47,725 nt of DNA from Pseudomonadota bacterium (GCA_023386155.1 JAEWKH010000044.1:1-47725), one strand, 5' to 3'; shown: positions 26,596-35,105, numbered from the stretch's first letter. Made by a program: numbers and translations. Notes: a model not told the origin generated them from the letters alone.

Positions 26596-27501
26596 CTACC
26601 GCCGCCGCTCCGCCAGCCAGATGCCGCCGAGCACCAGCGCCAGGCCGATCGCGTGATACAGGGCGAAGGGCTCGCCGAGCAGGACCACCGCGAGCAGGGC
26701 GCCGAAGACCGGCACGAGGTTGACGAAGAGGCCCGCCCGCGCCGGGCCGATCAGCTCGACGCCGCGGATGAAGAAGATCTGCGAGAGCAGCGAGGGCAGG
26801 AGCGCCACATAGAGCAGGATGAGCCAGCCGTTCGGCGTCGGAAACTGCGCCGTGCCCTGGATCATCTCCATTCCGACGAGCGGCAGGGAGCTCACAAACG
26901 CGACGATGGCCATGGCGGAGAAGAAGACGAGGCCCGGCATGTCCGGGCGGTAGCGCAGCCCCAGCGTATAGACCGAATAGAACACGCAGGCGATCAGCAT
27001 CCACACGTCGCCGATATTGATCGCCAGCGTCTTCAGGATCTCCCAATCGGCCTTGACCGATACCGTGATCACGCCGACCAGCGTTACGATCATGCCGAGG
27101 ATCTGGAGCGGGATCACCCGGGCGCGGAAGACAACGATCATGCCGATGAGCACGAAGACCGGGATCGAGCCCTGGAAGATGGTGAGGTTGACCGCGCTCG
27201 TGTGATGGGCGGCAGCGTAGAACAGCGCGTTGAAGGCCGTGAAGCCGAACACGCCCATGACGAGCGTGAAGAACCACCGGGCCCTGAACTTCGGCCACTC
27301 GGCCACGAGCTGGCGCCCGACGAGCGGCAGCAGGATCGCCACGACGACGACCCAGCGCAGGCAGGTGAGCACCATGGGCGAGACCTCGCCGATGGCGAGC
27401 CGGCCCGCGATGCCGTTGCCCGCCCACATGAGGGTGGTGAGGACCAGCAGCAGGTAGGCCTGCCCCCAAAGGCCTTGCCAGAGCGATTGCAGGAATTTCA
27501 T
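26596..27501 (-). CDS. EamA/DMT-superfamily transporter
   Basis: The 301-residue protein has about ten hydrophobic segments in two EamA repeats (first TTLMWAGNGIAGRLA... with SPMVLTCLRW; second beginning DVWMLIACVFYSVYTLGLRY and ending PVFGALLAVVLLGEPFALYH). This is the drug/metabolite transporter layout, RhaT/YdcZ-like, generally exporters of amino acids or metabolites. The substrate cannot be read from the sequence. I start at ATG 27501 (MKFLQSLWQGLWGQ); a TTG-started extension to 27609 is unlikely as it overlaps the divergent amidotransferase gene. GACCTCCAAT upstream gives a GGAGG-like ribosome binding site on this strand. Confidence 0.88.
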   Translation of the reverse strand: MKFLQSLWQGLWGQAYLLLVLTTLMWAGNGIAGRLAIGEVSPMVLTCLRWVVVVAILLPLVGRQLVAEWPKFRARWFFTLVMGVFGFTAFNALFYAAAHHTSAVNLTIFQGSIPVFVLIGMIVVFRARVIPLQILGMIVTLVGVITVSVKADWEILKTLAINIGDVWMLIACVFYSVYTLGLRYRPDMPGLVFFSAMAIVAFVSSLPLVGMEMIQGTAQFPTPNGWLILLYVALLPSLLSQIFFIRGVELIGPARAGLFVNLVPVFGALLAVVLLGEPFALYHAIGLALVLGGIWLAERRR

Positions 27502-27577
27502 TGGAGGTCCGACCTTATTGCGCTTGCCGCCGTGTGCCGTTCGGCTAAACCGGCACGACGATAAGCGGGTGACAGGC

Positions 27578-28441
27578 ATGGCCTTACGGTTTCTGGTGAT
27601 TGAGGGCAATACGCGGGGCGCAAGGCAGGCCCACAGGGACGCCTATGGACGAACCCTCTCGGAATCCTATGCGGAGGTGATCCAGGGAATCGAACCGGAT
27701 TCCGTCTGCGACATCGCGTTCCCGACGGACGAAGGCGCGAACCTGCCGGATGCCGCAGGGCTGGAATCCTATGACGGCATCGTGCTGACGGGCTCGCACC
27801 TCAACATCTACGACCGCACGCCGGACATCCTGCGCCAGGTCGACCTGATGCGGGCCGTCTACGCGTCCCGCGCGCCGTCCTTCGGCTCCTGCTGGGGCCT
27901 GCAGGTGGCGGCCGTCGCGGCGGACGGGGACGTGCGGCCGAACCCGCTCGGCCGTGAGGTCGGCATCGCCCGCAGGATCGCGGCCACCGAGGCGGGGCGC
28001 GGCCATCCCCTGCTCGACGGGCGCCCGGCAGCTTTCGACGCGCCCGCCATCCATCTCGACATGGTGACGGCCCTGCCGGGCGACTGCACGATTTTGGCGA
28101 GCAATGCCGTCTCGCCGGTCCAGGCCGCGGAGATCCGCCAGGACGGCGGCGTGTTCTGGGGCGTGCAGTATCACCCCGAGTTCTCCTTGAGCGAGCTCTC
28201 CGCCATCCTGAGCCGCCGGACCGACATGCTCGTGCGGGAGGGCTTCTGCCGGACGGCCGACGAGGCCATCGCCTATACGCAGGACCTGACCGCCCTCGAC
28301 GAGGACCCGTCCCGCTTCGACCTCGCCTGGCGCCACGGCATCGACGCCGAGGTGCTCGACCCCGGTCGCCGCACCCGCGAGATCCGCAACTTCATCGAGC
28401 ATCGCGTGAAGACGGGAAAGAGCACGCGCGGACGGGCCTGA
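27578..28441 (+). CDS. Class I glutamine amidotransferase-like protein
   Basis: The 287-residue protein has the class I GATase triad: nucleophile C105 in FGSCWGLQV, H199 and E201 in GVQYHPEF. An oxyanion-type TGSHLNIYD block lies before it. The N-terminal 200 residues align with the GMP-synthase-like GATase domain. The last 85 are helical and charged (TADEAIAYTQDLTALDEDP, IRNFIEH) and not familiar to me. There is no synthase domain, so it may be a free-standing GATase or hydrolase of gamma-glutamyl compounds (PuuD-like activities are known in the fold). ATG 27578 fits homology; divergent from the EamA gene with a gap of 76 bp. Confidence 0.82.
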   Translation: MALRFLVIEGNTRGARQAHRDAYGRTLSESYAEVIQGIEPDSVCDIAFPTDEGANLPDAAGLESYDGIVLTGSHLNIYDRTPDILRQVDLMRAVYASRAPSFGSCWGLQVAAVAADGDVRPNPLGREVGIARRIAATEAGRGHPLLDGRPAAFDAPAIHLDMVTALPGDCTILASNAVSPVQAAEIRQDGGVFWGVQYHPEFSLSELSAILSRRTDMLVREGFCRTADEAIAYTQDLTALDEDPSRFDLAWRHGIDAEVLDPGRRTREIRNFIEHRVKTGKSTRGRA

Positions 28442-28585
28442 GGCGGCGCTCACTCCACCGCCGTCGTTGCATCGCCATTGCCATGGCCCGCTTCCCGCTC
28501 GAACAGCGCGCGGCGTCTTCCGGGTGGCAGAGGGGCGGGATACAGTGATGGACTGGATCAATGTGGTGCCGCGGCTGCAACCGTT

Positions 28586-28610
28586 TCACCTCTCCCCACA
28601 GGAGAGGTGA
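28586..28610. repeat. TCACCTCTCC / GGAGAGGTGA hairpin
   Basis: A perfect 10-bp inverted repeat with a five-base loop (CCACA), similar in style to family A but with shorter arms. A half copy (CTCACCTCTCC) recurs near 28648. Confidence 0.6.
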
Positions 28611-28660
28611 GGCGGCGGCACTGTCGCGCCTGGTTCTCGGAAGCTTACTCACCTCTCCAC

Positions 28661-28710
28661 GTCATGGCCTCCCGGACGCGATCCGGGGATCAGGGCCGGC
28701 CATCCCGATG
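28661..28710. repeat. GTCATGGCC...GGCCGGCCATCCCGAT repeat (family D)
   Basis: Complementary ends GTCATGGCC and GGCCATCC with a GGACGCGATCCGGGGATC centre. The orientation is opposite to 17268-17302. Confidence 0.55.
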
Positions 28711-28729
28711 GGAAGGGCGCACCGCCACT

Positions 28730-28751
28730 CCCTCTCCCGGGCGGGAGAGGG
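28730..28751. repeat. Family A single hairpin
   Basis: CCCTCTCCCGG followed by GCGGGAGAGGG, then CCGGGGTGAGGG: one unit of the same palindrome type that is doubled at 238-366 and 23394-23543. Confidence 0.7.
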
Positions 28752-28853
28752 CCGGGGTGAGGGCAGGCTGGTGCCGGAGAGGATGGTGTCCGTTCCGCCC
28801 CGCAGGCTTCACCTGAGAGTCCAGCTCATCCTTCGCTTCAAGGCGCAGGCGTC

Positions 28854-28976
28854 TTTCCCTCCCCCTTGTGGGGAGGGGTGGCTGCGAAGCAGACGGGGTG
28901 GGGGTGTAAGCGCCACGCTGGTCCAGTCCAGCGCCGACACCCCCACCTCCAGCTCCTCCCCACAAGGGGGAGGAGA
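28854..28976. repeat. Palindromic intergenic repeat, family B copy
   Basis: Outer arms TTCCCTCCCCCTTGTGGGGA and CCTCCCCACAAGGGGGAGGA, inner arms GGGGTGGGGGTGT / ACACCCCCACC, centre CTGGTCCAGTCCAG identical to that at 20547-20670. Confidence 0.8.
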
Positions 28977-29001
28977 GCTTCTCGGCCCGCCTCGGGACAA
29001 T

Positions 29002-29045
29002 GTTCTCATTTTGTTCTTGACAGGCAGGACAAGCTCGGCTATATC
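29002..29045 (+). promoter_or_regulatory. Near-consensus sigma-70 promoter with LexA-type box
   Basis: TTGACA (29017-29022), exactly 17 bp, TATATC (29040-29045). The fifteen bases directly before the -35 read GTTC-TCATTTT-GTTC (29002-29016). This is the GTTC-N7-GTTC direct repeat known as the LexA (SOS) box of alphaproteobacteria. If functional, LexA would block RNA polymerase at the -35 and DNA damage would release transcription towards the structured leader and the cysteine-rich gene. Confidence 0.6.
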
Positions 29046-29051
29046 ATTGCC

Positions 29052-29366
29052 CATCCCCGCCCGACGAGGGACGCGCTTCGCGAGGCGTCACAAGTGTCGG
29101 GGCAGGGAGCGGGCCTGCCGGTCGGCGTACGCAGCCGGCCGGGCAGGAGGCCCTTGGCAGCCTTGTGCGGGTCCAAGTTTAAACGCCTAAAAATCCCGCG
29201 TGCGAGGCGCCCTCCGGCTCTCTCACTTACCATACCCATCGAGCCGGATGCTCCTCGCACCTCCCCTCGACCCTTCAAGCCCGGCGCCGGATCGGCCCCG
29301 GGAACGAAGACCCATGCCTTGTCCCGACATTTCATTCCCGATCCTTGATTTTTGAGAGATTTCCGC
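29052..29366 (+). ncRNA. Structured leader or small RNA candidate
   Basis: The 315 bases after the promoter carry no convincing reading frame but several strong helices. Helix 1 (29060-29101) has outer CCCGAC/GTCGGG and inner GACGC/GCGTC. Helix 2 (29111-29153) is long: GGGCCTGCC...GGCAGGAGGCCC around GGTCGGC/GCCGGCC. Helix 3 (29167-29199) has GCGGG/CCCGC closing an A/T-rich loop with GTTTAAAC. I do not recognise it as tmRNA, 6S, SRP or RNase P RNA. No T-run terminator is seen before the next gene, so it may be a long 5' leader. Its role is unknown. Confidence 0.35.
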
Positions 29367-29633
29367 ATGAAGCGTTTCCACCCCATCCTGTCCGAGCTCC
29401 CCGATTGCGACGACACCCTGCGCCGCCTCTCCGACGTGCTGCAGATACCGCTCACCTGCCGCAAGAGTCGCTGCCGGCGCACGGGCCAGTGCCAGGGCGG
29501 CTTCGGGCCGCCGTGTTATCTGGAGTACCGCGAGGACTTCGTGAAAGGCGTGCGCGAGCAGATGCAGGAATACCGGGAGTTCTGGCACGGGCGGTACCGG
29601 GCCATCAGGGCGGAGGAGCGGCGTGACGAATGA
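29367..29633 (+). CDS. Small cysteine-rich protein of unknown function
   Basis: The 88-residue product starts at ATG 29367 (MKRFHPILSELPDCDD), preceded by a GAGAG-type site. Its core has a regular cysteine set, CRKSRC-RRTGQC-QGGFGPPC (C-X4-C-X5-C-X6-C), which looks like a zinc-binding knuckle. A charged helix follows (EDFVKGVREQMQEYREFW). There is no signal peptide or membrane segment, so it is probably cytoplasmic. I cannot assign a family; codon use and GC-rich third positions are those of a real gene of this genome. It is the first gene after the LexA-type promoter and is convergent with amn. Confidence 0.72.
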   Translation: MKRFHPILSELPDCDDTLRRLSDVLQIPLTCRKSRCRRTGQCQGGFGPPCYLEYREDFVKGVREQMQEYREFWHGRYRAIRAEERRDE

Positions 29634-29711
29634 ACCGCCCCTCCCGCTCCCGGGCCTGTTCCGGAAATCACGCCGGGCGCCGGCCGCAACGACGGCCGGT
29701 TGACCGGCCTC

Positions 29712-31190
29712 TTATCGGAACGGCGGCTCGTCGAAGCTGCGCAGCTTGCGCGAATGCAGGGAGGACCGCTGGCCCTTCAGGATGTCGAGCGCCGCGAGGC
29801 CGATCATGAGATGCTCGCTCACCGCGCGCTCGTAGAAGGCATTGGCCGCGCCCGGCAGCTTGATCTCGCCGTGCAGCGGCTTGTCCGAGACGCAGAGCAG
29901 CGTGCCGTAGGGAACCCGCAGGCGGTAGCCCTGAGCCGCGATGGTGCCGCTCTCCATGTCCACCGCGATGGCGCGGGACAGGTTGATCTGCCGCCGTTCC
30001 TGGCTCCAGCGCAGTTCCCAGTTGCGGTCGTCGTAGGTCACGACCGTGCCGGTGCGCAGGCGCCGCTTCAGTTCGTCGCCGCGCTCGCCCGTGACTTGAA
30101 CCGCCGCGTCCTGCAGGGCAACCTGGATCTCGGCCAGGGCCGGGAGCGGGATTTCCGGCGGCACGGCTCCGTCGAGGATGTGATCGCGCCGGAGATAGCC
30201 GTGGGCCAGCACGTAATCGCCGATGGATTGCGACTGGCGCAAGCCCCCGCAATGCCCGACCATCAGCCAGCAATGGGGCCGCAGCACCGCCAGGTGATCG
30301 GTGATGTTCTTCGCGTTCGCCGGGCCGACGCCGATATTGACGAGCGTCACTCCGTGCCCGTCCTTGCGCATGAGGTGATAGGCCGGCATCTGGAACCGGT
30401 GCCAGGGCGTGGAGCCGATCAGCTCCTCGACGGCGGCCTCGTCCAGCCCCCGCTCGATGGTGACGCCGCCCGGCAGCACGAGCCTCGTATAGGCCCCCTC
30501 CTCCTTCGCCAGCTCCTTCACGGCCCAGCGGATGAACTGGTCCACGTAGCGGTGATAGTTGGTGAGCAGGATCCAGGGCTGGACGCAGCGCCAGTCGCTG
30601 CCGGTGTAATGCACGAGGCGGCGGAGCGAATAATCCACCCGCGCTGCATCGAAGAGCGCCAGCGGCCGGGGCTCGTTCTCGTGGAAAACCCATGTGCCGT
30701 CGGCGATCTCGTCGCCCACCTTGGCGAGGAGCGGTGTCGGAAAATGCTGGGCGAGCTCGGACGCCGAATGGGCGCCGCGGCCCAGCTCGTCGCCGCGCTC
30801 GAACACGTAAGGATAGGGAATTTCCTGGTCGCTGACGCCGACCTCGATGGTCGCGCCGTAATCGCGCACGAGATAGTTCAGCTGCTCCAGCAGGTAGTTC
30901 CGGAAGAACCCCGGCTGCGTGATCGTGGTGGCATAGACGCCCGGCCCCTGGAACTTGGCATAGGCGCGCTGCTTGACCGGCGGCACGGAGGTCGACCGGT
31001 AGTCGAGGCGCAGCTCCGGATAGCGGAAGCGGGACCGCTCGAAGGGCGTGGGCGCCGTGCCGGTGGAAAAGAAATGCTCCAGCGCCTGGCGCTGCGCCTC
31101 GATGGCGCTGTCGTGGAGCGCAACGAGCCGCTCGACGGCTTCCTCAGGCGTGGCAACGGATTGGAAGGTGGAGATGTGATCGGCTGGCAC
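29712..31190 (-). CDS. amn: AMP nucleosidase
   Basis: AMP nucleosidase splits AMP into adenine and ribose-5-phosphate, controlling adenylate levels. The 492-residue sequence has the specific N-terminal AMNp_N domain (about 20-180, FRYPELRLDY and VEVGVSDQEIPYPYV-like region). A C-terminal phosphorylase-like domain contains VTLVNIGVGPANAKNITDHLA, LMVGHCGGLR and the late AVDMESGTIAAQGYRLRVPYG-type active-site block. Length matches the family (480-500). ATG 31190 has moderately purine-rich sequence ahead. It is followed by the convergent cysteine-rich gene, with only a hairpin lacking a T-run in between. Confidence 0.95.
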   Translation of the reverse strand: MPADHISTFQSVATPEEAVERLVALHDSAIEAQRQALEHFFSTGTAPTPFERSRFRYPELRLDYRSTSVPPVKQRAYAKFQGPGVYATTITQPGFFRNYLLEQLNYLVRDYGATIEVGVSDQEIPYPYVFERGDELGRGAHSASELAQHFPTPLLAKVGDEIADGTWVFHENEPRPLALFDAARVDYSLRRLVHYTGSDWRCVQPWILLTNYHRYVDQFIRWAVKELAKEEGAYTRLVLPGGVTIERGLDEAAVEELIGSTPWHRFQMPAYHLMRKDGHGVTLVNIGVGPANAKNITDHLAVLRPHCWLMVGHCGGLRQSQSIGDYVLAHGYLRRDHILDGAVPPEIPLPALAEIQVALQDAAVQVTGERGDELKRRLRTGTVVTYDDRNWELRWSQERRQINLSRAIAVDMESGTIAAQGYRLRVPYGTLLCVSDKPLHGEIKLPGAANAFYERAVSEHLMIGLAALDILKGQRSSLHSRKLRSFDEPPFR

Positions 31191-31265
31191 GTGGACTCTC
31201 TTCTTATGTCTCGTGCCTCAAGGGTCATACACTGTTTTAGGGCGGAACCCAACCGGGATGATGGC

Positions 31266-31952
31266 TCAGAACGGGATCGGCTCGCCCTGCCAATCGAAGA
31301 AGCCACCCGTATCGCCCATATCCAGCCGGTCGATGAGCCTTACAAGGCCTGCCGCACTGTCCTGCACGGAGATGTCCGCTCCCGAGCCCCCCATAGCCGT
31401 CTGGACCCAGCCGGGATGAACCGAAATGGCAACGATTCCTTCCGGCTGAAGATCGGTCGCAAGCCCCTGAACCACCTTGTTCACGGCCGCCTTGGAGGCG
31501 CGATAGGCGATCCGGTCGGACTTGGCGTAGGACAGGGAGCCCATGCGGCTGGAGATCGTGACGATCTTCGCGGCCCTGGCGCGCCTCAGGTGAGGCAGGA
31601 AGGCCTGGACGATCCGCAAGGGACCGAGAGTATTGATGCGAAGAGTATCGAGGAAGCCCTCGAAATCCATATCGAGGGTCGACTGTCGCTGCGGACCAAT
31701 GATGCCTGCATTGTTGACGAGAACGTCGACAGGCTCGTCGATCTGCTTTGCCGCCTCGTTGATCGAGGCTCCATCACGAACATCCAACGCGAGCAATGTG
31801 AGCTGCCCGCTCGCAACGGGCTCGCTCCATTCGGGCAGCGTCTGATCGAGGCTGCGAAGGGTACCGATGACCCGCTCGCCCCGATGCAGAAGGACGCAGG
31901 CGAGCTCACGCCCGATCCCGCGCCCGATGCCTGTGATGAGATAGGTCCCCAC
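31266..31952 (-). CDS. Short-chain dehydrogenase/reductase
   Basis: The 228-residue protein has the classical SDR motifs: cofactor glycine motif TGIGRGIG (7-14), DVRD near 60, NNAG (80-83), and catalytic S134/S135, Y150 and K154 in YRASK. C-terminal HPGWVQTAMGG resembles the C-factor/CsgA-like subgroup. The start is GTG 31952, ten bases after the ettA stop, suggesting transcription from the ettA promoter. Substrate unknown. Confidence 0.88.
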   Translation of the reverse strand: MGTYLITGIGRGIGRELACVLLHRGERVIGTLRSLDQTLPEWSEPVASGQLTLLALDVRDGASINEAAKQIDEPVDVLVNNAGIIGPQRQSTLDMDFEGFLDTLRINTLGPLRIVQAFLPHLRRARAAKIVTISSRMGSLSYAKSDRIAYRASKAAVNKVVQGLATDLQPEGIVAISVHPGWVQTAMGGSGADISVQDSAAGLVRLIDRLDMGDTGGFFDWQGEPIPF

Positions 31953-31961
31953 GGTGAAGGA

Positions 31962-33614
31962 CTACCGCGAGAACTTCTTGTACTTGATCCGGTGCGGGAT
32001 CGTGGAATCCGTGCCGAGGCGGCGCTTCTTGTCCTCCTCGTAATCGGCGAAGTTGCCCTCGAACCATTCCACGTGGCTGTCGCCTTCGAAAGCGAGGATG
32101 TGGGTGGCGATCCGGTCGAGGAACCAGCGGTCGTGCGAGATGATGACGGCGCAGCCGGCATAATCCTCGAGCGCCTCTTCGAGCGCCCGCAGGGTGTCCA
32201 CGTCGAGGTCGTTGGTCGGCTCGTCGAGGAGCAGGACGTTCGAGCCCGACTTCAGGATCTTGGCGAGGTGCACGCGGTTGCGCTCGCCGCCCGAGAGCAC
32301 GCCGACCTTCTTCTGCTGGTCGGAGCCCTTGAAGTTGAAGGCCGAGCAATAGGCGCGGGCGTTGATCTCGCGCTTGCCGAGATAGAGGATCTCGTTGCCG
32401 CCCGAGATCTCCTCGTAGAGGGTCTTGTTGGCATCGAGGGAATCGCGGCTCTGGTCCACATAGCCGAGCTTGACGCTCTCACCGATTTTGATGGTGCCCT
32501 CGTCCGGCTGCTCCTGGCCGGTGATCATGCGGAAAAGCGTGGTCTTGCCTGCGCCGTTCGGGCCGATGACGCCGACGATGCCGCCCGGCGGCAGCTTGAA
32601 GGACAGGCCGTCGATGAGGAGCTTGTCGTCGAACGCCTTCTTGAGGTTGTCGAACTCGATGACGTTGGTACCGAGGCGCTCCGCGATCGGGATGATGATC
32701 TGGGCGGTCGTCGGCCCCTTCTCGTTGGCCTTCGCCACGAGGTCCTCATAGCGCTGGATACGGGCCTTCGACTTGGCCTGGCGGGCCTTCGGCGAGGCCG
32801 ACACCCACTCGCGCTCGCGCTCGATGGTGCGCTGGCGGCTCTCCTCCTCGCGGCCTTCCTGCGCGAGGCGCTTCTGCTTCTGCTCGAGCCAGGACGAGTA
32901 ATTGCCCTCGTAGGGAATGCCGCGGCCGCGGTCGAGCTCGAGGATCCAGCCGGTCACGTTGTCGAGGAAGTAGCGGTCGTGGGTGACGATCAGGATGGCG
33001 CCCGGATAATTGCGCAGGTGCCCTTCGAGCCAGGCGGTCGTCTCGGCGTCGAGATGGTTGGTCGGCTCGTCGAGGAGGAGCAGCTCGGGCTGCTCCAGGA
33101 GCAGCTTGCACAGGGCCACGCGGCGGCGCTCGCCGCCCGAGAGCTTGTCCACGGACCAGTCGTCCGGTGGGCAGCGCAGGGCGTCCATGGCCTGATCGAC
33201 CTGGGAATCGAGATCCCACAGGCCCTTGGCCTCGATCTCGTCCTGGAGGCGGGTCATCTCGTCCGCCGTCTCCTCGGAGTAGTTCATGGCGAGCTCGTTG
33301 TAGCGGTCGAGGATCGCCTTCTTGGCGGCCACGCCCTCCATGACGTTCTCGCGGACGTTCTTCGAAGGATCGAGCTGGGGCTCCTGCGGCAGGTAGCCGA
33401 CGCGGGCGCCCTCGGCGACCCAGGCCTCGCCGGTCCAGTCCGTATCGGTCCCGGCCATGATGCGCAGAAGGGTCGACTTACCGGCGCCGTTGACGCCGAG
33501 CACGCCGATCTTGGCGTCGGGATAGAAGGAGAGATGGATATTGTCCAAGACCTTCTTGCCGCCCGAATAGGTCTTGGAGAGGCCGCGCATGTGGTAGATG
33601 AACTGACGGGACAC
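31962..33614 (-). CDS. ettA: Energy-dependent translational throttle protein EttA (ABC-F)
   Basis: EttA is a cytoplasmic ABC-F ATPase that binds the ribosomal E site and gates the first elongation step according to ATP/ADP. The 550-residue protein has two ABC domains and no membrane part. The first has GVNGAGKST (40-48), LSGGERRRVALCKLLL and DEPTNHLD. An arm/linker region follows (about 245-300, QKRLAQEGREEESRQRT). The second has GPNGAGKTT, LSGGERNRVHLAKIL and DEPTNDLD. The arm and MSRQFIYHMRGLSKTY start fit EttA rather than Uup or YheS. It begins at GTG 33614. Confidence 0.95.
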   Translation of the reverse strand: MSRQFIYHMRGLSKTYSGGKKVLDNIHLSFYPDAKIGVLGVNGAGKSTLLRIMAGTDTDWTGEAWVAEGARVGYLPQEPQLDPSKNVRENVMEGVAAKKAILDRYNELAMNYSEETADEMTRLQDEIEAKGLWDLDSQVDQAMDALRCPPDDWSVDKLSGGERRRVALCKLLLEQPELLLLDEPTNHLDAETTAWLEGHLRNYPGAILIVTHDRYFLDNVTGWILELDRGRGIPYEGNYSSWLEQKQKRLAQEGREEESRQRTIEREREWVSASPKARQAKSKARIQRYEDLVAKANEKGPTTAQIIIPIAERLGTNVIEFDNLKKAFDDKLLIDGLSFKLPPGGIVGVIGPNGAGKTTLFRMITGQEQPDEGTIKIGESVKLGYVDQSRDSLDANKTLYEEISGGNEILYLGKREINARAYCSAFNFKGSDQQKKVGVLSGGERNRVHLAKILKSGSNVLLLDEPTNDLDVDTLRALEEALEDYAGCAVIISHDRWFLDRIATHILAFEGDSHVEWFEGNFADYEEDKKRRLGTDSTIPHRIKYKKFSR

Positions 33615-33761
33615 GGAAAAAGCCCTACTGATCGAGATGTGAATGGAGTTGGCCGTCAGTTAGCAGGGGCGGCCGACCGGGGCAAGGCGGACGGATGTCG
33701 CCGGGCCCTGCCCTTCCCCATTCTCCCCGTCCCGGCCGGGCCTGCCCCAGGCGCCCTGTCC

Positions 33762-35105
33762 CTAAAGCCCGAAAGGATAGGTCTCGGGCATCCCCTGCCC
33801 GTGGGCATGGGTCAGGGGCGTCACCGCCCGGGTCTCCTCGAACCAGACGAAGGCGTCGAACTGCTCGGCCAGAACGGCCTCGAAATAATGGCTGTAGAGC
33901 TCCGTCTCCGGGCGGTAGACCACGCCGATGGCCCGCTCCAGGCGGGGCCGGGAGAGAACCTCGGTCAGCTCGGCCTGGCCGTTCTCGCGCCAGTCGGTCA
34001 GGAAGCAGGGCAGGCCCGTATCCCGGAAGATGCGCTCGTGGCTGTCGGGACGCGCGGGCCGCACGGCCTTGACCTGCATCGGCTCGTCCCAGTCGTCCGC
34101 GGCCGCCACCGTGCCCCGGTCCGTCCCGAAGCCGATCAGCACGGCCTCGCCGCGATAGGCCTTCCGGCAAAGCTCGCCGAGGTTGAACTCGCCCTGCCAG
34201 CCCATGGCCGTGGCGGCAGCGTTGCCGATATGGGAATTGTGCGCCCAGACGACCGCCTTGGCATTGTCGCGCCGGGCGAGCAGGCTCTGCAGGGTCTCGA
34301 ACATGTGCCGGTCGCGCAGGTTCCAGGATTCCGTCGCGCCCTCGTACATGATCCGGTAGTAATGCTCGGCCGCATGAGCGATCTTGGCGTTCTGCACGGC
34401 GTCGAAGAATTCCTCGCCGCCATTGGCCTCGAGATAGTCCATGCGCTTGTCGAGGATATCCTGGAGCTGGCGCAGCAACGCCTCGTCGCAGGGCTTCTTC
34501 TGCCCGCTCAGAACGGCGCGGCCGTAACGGGCCGGGTCCGACTGCCAGGGGCTGAGGCAGCCATAGCGTCCCCTCGCCTCCCGGGCCTCCTCCGGATCGA
34601 CCTTGTCGAGGTAGTCCAGGACGGAGCGGATCGACGCGTTCAGGCTATAGACATCGAGGCCGCGGAACTCGGCCCGGTCGTCCTCGGCCCGCTCCCTGTT
34701 GCGCTCGCGCATCCAATTGATGAAGTCGTAGACCTCCTCGTTGCGCCACATCCAGGTGGGAAATCGTTGGAAGGCGGTATCATCGTCATCGGCAACATGG
34801 CGGTGGCGCACATAGGCATCGATGCGCGCCGCGTCCGGCCAGTCGGCTTCGACGGCGACGATGGAAAAGCCATGCTGTTCGATCAGGCGCTTCGTGATGG
34901 CGGCACGGGCGCGGTAGAACTCCGAGGTGCCGTGCGTGGCCTCGCCCAGGAGCACCACCTTGGCGTCGGCAAAGCGGTCGAACAGGGCGCCGAAGGCATC
35001 CTCGTCGGCGATCGGCGGCAAGGCTTCCCCATGCTCGCGCACGAGATCGACCGCCTCCTTGATGGAGGCGTCGTTCTCGCTCTGCTTCCACGACAACCGG
35101 GCCAT
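33762..35105 (-). CDS. Erythromycin esterase-family protein
   Basis: The 447-residue protein belongs to the erythromycin esterase superfamily: LLGEATHGTSEFY (E55, H58), VAVEADWPDAARID, WMRERN and VWAHNSHIGNA are its conserved blocks. True EreA/B enzymes hydrolyse macrolide lactones, but most chromosomal members in soil alphaproteobacteria (succinoglycan biosynthesis or Bcr-136-like) have unknown substrates, so resistance should not be assumed. I use ATG 35105, with GGAG eight bases ahead; GTG 35114 is also in frame. A perfect hairpin GCCGGCAC/GTGCCGGC (35123-35143) lies just upstream in the leader. Confidence 0.85.
   Translation of the reverse strand: MARLSWKQSENDASIKEAVDLVREHGEALPPIADEDAFGALFDRFADAKVVLLGEATHGTSEFYRARAAITKRLIEQHGFSIVAVEADWPDAARIDAYVRHRHVADDDDTAFQRFPTWMWRNEEVYDFINWMRERNRERAEDDRAEFRGLDVYSLNASIRSVLDYLDKVDPEEAREARGRYGCLSPWQSDPARYGRAVLSGQKKPCDEALLRQLQDILDKRMDYLEANGGEEFFDAVQNAKIAHAAEHYYRIMYEGATESWNLRDRHMFETLQSLLARRDNAKAVVWAHNSHIGNAAATAMGWQGEFNLGELCRKAYRGEAVLIGFGTDRGTVAAADDWDEPMQVKAVRPARPDSHERIFRDTGLPCFLTDWRENGQAELTEVLSRPRLERAIGVVYRPETELYSHYFEAVLAEQFDAFVWFEETRAVTPLTHAHGQGMPETYPFGL

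Larger units (their letters stand above)
28442..29001. other. Repeat-rich region without a protein gene
   Basis: No supported gene lies here. It contains a simple hairpin (28586-28610), a family D remnant (28661-28710), a family A hairpin followed by GGCCGGGGTGAGGG (28730-28765), and a complete family B unit (28854-28976). The stretches between them (for example 28442-28585 and 28766-28853) show nothing I recognise. Confidence 0.65.

Noticed and set aside
28442..29001. Repeated palindromes considered as a CRISPR array
   Set aside because: Units differ in family and size, spacing is irregular, there are no regular spacers and no cas genes.
29052..29366. tmRNA, 6S RNA, SRP RNA or RNase P RNA
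   Set aside because: No tag reading frame, no tRNA-like ends, no GGAAGCAGCC-type SRP loop and no GAGGAAAGTCC-type RNase P block are visible.
29679..29709. CCGGCCG/CGGCCGG hairpin between the cysteine-rich gene and amn as a terminator
   Set aside because: There is no T-run on either strand after the stem, so termination is not supported.
33762..35105. Macrolide resistance gene
   Set aside because: Family membership alone does not show macrolide esterase activity; most chromosomal members have other or unknown substrates and there is no mobile context.
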